A stretch of 64,000 nt of DNA. Origin: Fulvimarina sp039652615 (GTDB lineage Bacteria > Pseudomonadota > Alphaproteobacteria > Rhizobiales > Rhizobiaceae). The DNA lies in NCBI RefSeq assembly GCF_039652615.1, contig NZ_JBDJAC010000001.1, positions 716,177 to 780,176 on the forward strand, read 5' to 3'. The position numbers and the translations under genes were made by a program. Each line of letters begins with the position of its first letter. Within the stretch, counting starts at the first letter, position 1. The notes beneath the pieces were generated by a model that ran no database searches, had not been told where the DNA came from, and worked only from the letters and a program-made list of their open reading frames with translations. Positions 60,424-64,000 of the stretch are shown here, one piece after another.

Positions 60424-61106
60424 CGCTGCTGAACGAACAGTGTGCGATCACGCGCGGCGAACCACTCTTCCGAATAATCATCGTTCTTGTATTCGTCGAA
60501 ATACGGCCCGCCATCGGTGAAGTGCACGTTCTTCGCATCCGGATTGTGGTCGTATTCATTGACCAGCCAGTTCCACTCGGCCGGAAGTTCGCCGATATTC
60601 TCGTCTCCTTCGAGCCACTTGAACTGATGGAGCTGCAGCCCGGTCGCCGAATTCACGTAATCAGGCGTCAGCGCTGAACACTTCGCGTTGTTGAACAGGA
60701 TGACGCTCGACCAGTTCTTCTTCTCGTACTTGGTCTGGGTCTGGCCGAGAAATTTCGTTTCGGTCTTCGGCACGTAATCATGTTTGACGACCTGAACCGC
60801 GTATTTCTCATCGCGCAGTTTCCAGAGCTCGGCGATATCGACCCGCATGAGCATGTCGCAGTCCATGAAGAGGCTCCAGCCTTCGAAGCCGCTCAGATAT
60901 GGCACCAGAAAGCGCGAGAAGGAAAACTCGGTCGACTGCAGCGAATTGCGCTCGCGCGTGAAGATGCCTTCGAGATTCGACAGAACGATCGGAGTGAACT
61001 GGACGGGCATCGAAGACTTTTCGAGGATGCTCTGCGCCAGCACATGATAGGCAATCACCTCCTTCGTATCGAATCCGATGAAAACGCGTGCGGTGGAGTG
61101 GGACAT
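60420..61106 (-). CDS. Glycosyltransferase (GT-A fold, GT8-like)
   Basis: A 228-residue enzyme starting MSHSTARVFIGFDTKEVIAYHVLAQS (ATG 61104-61106). FMDCDMLMRVDIAELW contains the DxD metal site (DCD), and further motifs are SRFLVPYLSGFEGWSLF, KNWSSVILFNNAKC and AEWNWLVNEY. It probably adds a sugar to a surface polysaccharide or LPS; donor and acceptor are unknown. The frame is open 180 codons upstream but without similarity and across the divergent promoter region. It is the first gene of a coupled two-gene unit. Confidence 0.85.
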   Translation of the reverse strand: MSHSTARVFIGFDTKEVIAYHVLAQSILEKSSMPVQFTPIVLSNLEGIFTRERNSLQSTEFSFSRFLVPYLSGFEGWSLFMDCDMLMRVDIAELWKLRDEKYAVQVVKHDYVPKTETKFLGQTQTKYEKKNWSSVILFNNAKCSALTPDYVNSATGLQLHQFKWLEGDENIGELPAEWNWLVNEYDHNPDAKNVHFTDGGPYFDEYKNDDYSEEWFAARDRTLFVQQR

Positions 61107-61256
61107 GACGAAGGTTTCCGTTGCATTCGAATTCGTTTGGAACGCCGCGATCGAGATCGCTGCAGCGCGCATTGGCGCCGCGTTCGCGCTCCAGTCCCCG
61201 GCTTGACCTTCGAGACAATTCTTACCAAGGCACCGACGAAAGAGCGTTAGCGTTGA

Positions 61257-62309
61257 ATGGACCGGGAAAAGACCAGAATGCAATACCCCGTCGCAAAACC
61301 CTCCGATTGGCGTTCGCTCGAACGCTTGTCGCTCCGCGAACGCATCGGTACGGAGTGGCGCGACTGGCGCTATCGTCGAAGGGTGCGCCAACTTGCCCGC
61401 GATGCTGCGCTGATCCCGTCGAACGCGAAAGGCGTCCGCCCCCTTACGCCCGCTGATACGCCTCTCATTGTCTGCGTAAAAAACGGCGGGTTCTATATTC
61501 GTCCGTTCCTCGAACATTATCGGAAGATCGGCGTCACCCGGTTCATCGTTCTCGACGATCGGTCCGACGATGGAACCCGCGAACAGCTCCGGCAGGAGAC
61601 GGACGTCGATCTCTTCGGCTCCCGCCTCGATTACACCGCAGCTCACCGCAGCCTTCTCTGGAGAGACGGCCTGATTGATCTCTACGGGCGCGATCGGTGG
61701 TACCTGAACGTCGACATCGACGAATTTCTGATCTTCCCAGGCTGCGAAACCCGGTCCGTCCGCGATTTCATAGCGGATCTCGAACGCACCGGCAGGCGAC
61801 GCGCGCTGGCCCCCATGCTTGATCTTTATCCGGACGGCCCACTTTCCACAGCCGCGATCGGGGAGGGTTTATCGCCAACCGACATTTCCCCGCTGATCGA
61901 CGGCGACGGCTATCGAGTCTTCAATCGCAAGTTCTGCACGTCGATCGTCGGCGGTCCTCGTTACCGCCTGTTTGGGACAGAGATGCGCTTGACCAAGTTT
62001 CCGGTGCTCTACGCCGACTCTGCTACGAAGCATCTCGGAGCCTCGATCCATGGCCCCTTCCCTTTCCGCCGCAACTTCACGAGCCCAACCGCCGCGCTTC
62101 TCCACTTCAAGTTCTCGGACCATTCGATGGAGGAGTTCGCGAGGATCGTCGAACGCGGCACACACTTCGACGGATCGCGGTACTACCGAGCGATGATCGA
62201 AGACGAACGCTTCAGTTCAGACGCGGACCTGCGATATGACAAATCGATCCGCGCGGACGATACGAACCGCTTGATCGAAGCTGGCTTCCTGAAAGATCTG
62301 CGGGAATAA
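61257..62309 (+). CDS. Glycosyltransferase, family 2-like (Glyco_tranf_2_4 / GT92-like)
   Basis: A 350-residue enzyme. VCVKNGGFYIRPFLEHYRKIG then VTRFIVLDDRSDDGT is the nucleotide-sugar site, and WYLNVDIDEFLIFPG holds the DxD-type metal motif (near residue 152). AAHRSLLWRDGL and late FTSPTAALLHFKFSD are shared with a rhizobial group acting on surface glycans. The start is at 61257; MQYPVAKPSD at 61278 is an alternative. It is divergent from the GT8-like gene across 150 bases. An IS630 fragment starts about 40 bases after the stop. Confidence 0.85.
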   Translation: MDREKTRMQYPVAKPSDWRSLERLSLRERIGTEWRDWRYRRRVRQLARDAALIPSNAKGVRPLTPADTPLIVCVKNGGFYIRPFLEHYRKIGVTRFIVLDDRSDDGTREQLRQETDVDLFGSRLDYTAAHRSLLWRDGLIDLYGRDRWYLNVDIDEFLIFPGCETRSVRDFIADLERTGRRRALAPMLDLYPDGPLSTAAIGEGLSPTDISPLIDGDGYRVFNRKFCTSIVGGPRYRLFGTEMRLTKFPVLYADSATKHLGASIHGPFPFRRNFTSPTAALLHFKFSDHSMEEFARIVERGTHFDGSRYYRAMIEDERFSSDADLRYDKSIRADDTNRLIEAGFLKDLRE

Positions 62310-62351
62310 GCCATCAATAACGGTTGATCCGCAGAGCTGACGCAGAAATAG

Positions 62352-62637
62352 GCGCACGCTGCCCTCGTCATGGATGGCGCCGGATGGCACGGTTCCGCAG
62401 CGCCGCGGGTACCGGGCACCATCAGGATCCTAACCATACCGCCCTATTCAGCTGAGCTCAATCCGGTCGAAAGTATCCGGGGCTTACCTACGCACGAACA
62501 CGCTCGCCATCAGCATCTCCGACAGCAACGACGACATCGTCAATCGTTGCCGCAAGGCCTGGAACGTCTTCACCACAGATCCGGTTCGAATCCGATCAAT
62601 CGCTCTCCGTGAATACGCAAGAGCGCTCAGTGGATAG
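62352..62637 (+). pseudogene. IS630-family transposase C-terminal fragment
   Basis: The plus strand reads AHAALVMDGAGWHGSAAPRV, then ILTIPPYSAELNPVESI with the IS630 LxPYSPELNPxE signature. A frameshift near 62485 moves the rest to another frame: LRTNTLAISISDSNDDIVNR, then CRKAWNVFTTDPVRIRSIAL, ending at a TAG (62635-62637). A TAG just before the fragment and the absence of the N-terminal half make it inactive. Confidence 0.85.
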
Positions 62638-62690
62638 GGCCAGTTATATAAGCCGGCACCGAGCTAGCGGGTGGGTATTACTGATTCATT

Positions 62691-62940
62691 TGCCGGACAA
62701 CAGTCAGGTGGAGAGAATTAACCGGACAGCAAAGGAGGCGACGGTGAGGCGCTATCATTATGGCACTCACAATCTATCGTACGAGCAACTCCAGACATTC
62801 GTCAATACTTGCAACTTCGCCAAACGACTGAAGGCGCTACGAGCCCTCCCCCGTTCGGGCACGTCGTGCGATGCTGGACGGAAGTGCCAGAGCATCGCAA
62901 ACAATCAAACCGCCACAGTCCGGGACTGAACCCCCAAGTA
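62691..62940 (+). pseudogene. IS481-family transposase C-terminal fragment
   Basis: The frame from 62691 reads LPDNSQVERINRTAKEATVR then RYHYGTHNLSYEQLQTFVNT and CNFAKRLKALRAL, the end of the IS481 catalytic core including its Glu (QVERINR). A frameshift near 62845 puts the last part, FGHVVRCWTEVPEHRKQSNR and HSPGLNP, in another frame. The N-terminal part is missing. It directly follows the IS630 remnant. Confidence 0.85.
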
Positions 62941-62996
62941 AGTCAGAGAAACTCGAAAACAGTTCCAGACATCGCCTTCATATATCAAACTTAAAA

Positions 62997-63710
62997 TTAT
63001 ATTTTCATGGGTCTATATCGGGGATTGAGTCTTCGAATAAAGTTATCTTTCTCCACGCCGTGCCAATGCAGCACTCTTGGTTTCAAAAGCGTATTATCGT
63101 TTGCCGACCGACTGCGCTTTTCCATCTTTTGACGAATTTGCACGTTTCTTACATTATACTCAAATGGAAGTGTGTGAACATTTGCCCTGCTCTTCCAGAG
63201 GGCGATCCGCAGAGAAGCTTGGTCCTGGCCATTCGTCTGATCGCGGTATCGGTAGAAAAACTCGCGCCATAGTTCAAAAAACTCCAGCGTCGCAGGCGAG
63301 CGATCATAAAGAAGCACACCTCCGTTATATTCTGGAAAGGCGTACGGAATAGCCTCGTATTCCTGTATCTGCGAGGACCAGCGATAGCTTTTACGACTAT
63401 GATCCTGAACCCCGGCAATATTGAACCGATCAAGGACCGGGAACAAATCGGTCAGATCGCCAACAACTTTTGTATCGCTGTCGAGGTATAGCGTTCGCTG
63501 ATAAGGCGATTTCACGATGAAGTCGACTTTCGCCCGTTTATGTTCGGGGCGAATTATTTCGCAGTGATCGATGGCGGCGTCGGAGACGGCGCTATCGGTA
63601 AAAAGTGTCACCGGAAGATCACATTGCGATTTCAATGAGTTCGCGGAGAATAGGGCTTCGTCTCGGTATCGCTTACCGAAAGCGATATAAATTATCCCGT
63701 CACGTTCCAT
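62997..63710 (-). CDS. Glycosyltransferase-like protein (GT-A fold, nucleotide-diphospho-sugar type)
   Basis: A 237-residue protein starting MERDGIIYIAFGKRYRDEAL (ATG 63708-63710); a TTG five codons earlier is an alternative. The GT-A core is visible: SANSLKSQCDLPVTLFTDS, PYQRTLYLDSDTKVVGDLTDL with the DSD metal motif, YNGGVLLYDRSP and the late HWHG. The gene and its flanks (about 62930-63760) are clearly richer in A and T than the rest of the window, which suggests later acquisition. Donor and acceptor are unknown. Confidence 0.82.
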   Translation of the reverse strand: MERDGIIYIAFGKRYRDEALFSANSLKSQCDLPVTLFTDSAVSDAAIDHCEIIRPEHKRAKVDFIVKSPYQRTLYLDSDTKVVGDLTDLFPVLDRFNIAGVQDHSRKSYRWSSQIQEYEAIPYAFPEYNGGVLLYDRSPATLEFFELWREFFYRYRDQTNGQDQASLRIALWKSRANVHTLPFEYNVRNVQIRQKMEKRSRSANDNTLLKPRVLHWHGVEKDNFIRRLNPRYRPMKI

Positions 63711-63800
63711 TACGAAGGCCCTCAAGCAATATTCAGACTACGTTTCGAGGCGGCAATACGAGGTCTTCAGCTGAGATTAAGAAGATTTAGCATGAAATGA

Positions 63801-63840
63801 AACAGCACGGCGGGCTGTGTTCCGGCCGTGCTGTTTTTTC
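63801..63840. terminator. Terminator hairpin between tuf and the glycosyltransferase cassette
   Basis: AACAGCACGGC (63801-63811) pairs with GCCGTGCTGTT (63825-63835). The plus-strand side has a six-T run; the minus-strand side, 40 bases past the tuf stop, has an interrupted one (TTTCATTT). It should end tuf transcripts, and could also stop plus-strand transcription from the cassette. Confidence 0.75.
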
Positions 63841-63877
63841 GTTCGCAACGGATCTATCGCGCTGAGCGAAACTGCCC

Positions 63878-64000
63878 TTATTCGACGATCGATGCGACGA
63901 TGCCGGCGCCGACGGTGCGGCCGCCTTCGCGGATCGCGAAGCGCAGCTTTTCTTCCATCGCGATCGGAACGATCAGCGTCACGTCCATCGTCACGTTGTC
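63878..64000 (-). CDS. tuf: Elongation factor Tu, C-terminal 40 residues (cut by window edge)
   Basis: The minus-strand end reads DNVTMDVTLIVPIAMEEKLR, then FAIREGGRTVGAGIVASIVE and TAA (63878-63880). This is the conserved end of EF-Tu domain 3. The gene continues beyond the window. It points toward tRNA-Trp and secE, its normal downstream neighbours, but is 4.4 kb away from them. Confidence 0.97.
   Translation of the reverse strand, partial: DNVTMDVTLIVPIAMEEKLRFAIREGGRTVGAGIVASIVE

Overview
The window looks like chromosomal DNA of an alphaproteobacterium of the order Hyphomicrobiales (Rhizobiales). Support comes from the GC-rich codon use, the CP4-like AroA, the aroA / small membrane gene / cmk / rpsA order, the dnaX-ybaB-recR cluster beside the 4.5S RNA gene, a TIGR02300 protein, and the sequences of RpoB, RpoC and the ribosomal proteins. 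An Aurantimonadaceae-like member is a guess only. The sequence shows no phage, no CRISPR array and no complete insertion sequence, but several decayed ones.

Layout. 0-9.5 kb (minus strand): a YnjBCD-type ABC importer, the helicase gene hrpB, then trpF, trpB, cutA and trpA (cut by the window edge). 9.8-18 kb: an SDR oxidoreductase, a P-loop kinase, recR-ybaB-dnaX, the SRP RNA, a HIT protein with nudC, and convergent kdsB-pheA. 18.2-31.1 kb: a membrane-anchored protein with two cytochrome c domains; a Yej-type peptide importer operon with two binding proteins and a cation-efflux gene lodged in it; a Nudix hydrolase; nth; tRNA-Ala(GGC); and a TIGR02300 protein. 31.4-36 kb: aroA, a small membrane protein, cmk and rpsA with a strong terminator.

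36.2-45.5 kb is an accessory block between rpsA and the rpoC end of the rpoBC cluster. Remnants of several IS families lie on the left and an IS3-type remnant on the right. Inside are an iron-type alcohol dehydrogenase, a FadR-type regulator, an aldehyde dehydrogenase, a TRAP transporter (PQM) and a quinone-dependent D-lactate dehydrogenase. Together they read as an inducible import-and-oxidation pathway: alcohol to aldehyde to D-2-hydroxyacid to 2-oxoacid. About 1.3 kb without a recognisable gene follows.

46.9-59.5 kb (minus strand) is the transcription/translation core secE-nusG-rplK-rplA-rplJ-rplL-rpoB-rpoC with tRNA-Trp upstream. The usual partner of tRNA-Trp, tuf, appears only at the right edge (63.9-64 kb). 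The roughly 4.4 kb between them holds three glycosyltransferase genes, one glycan-type gene of unknown family, and IS630 and IS481 fragments. This looks like a surface-polysaccharide cassette that split a normally tight core-gene junction.
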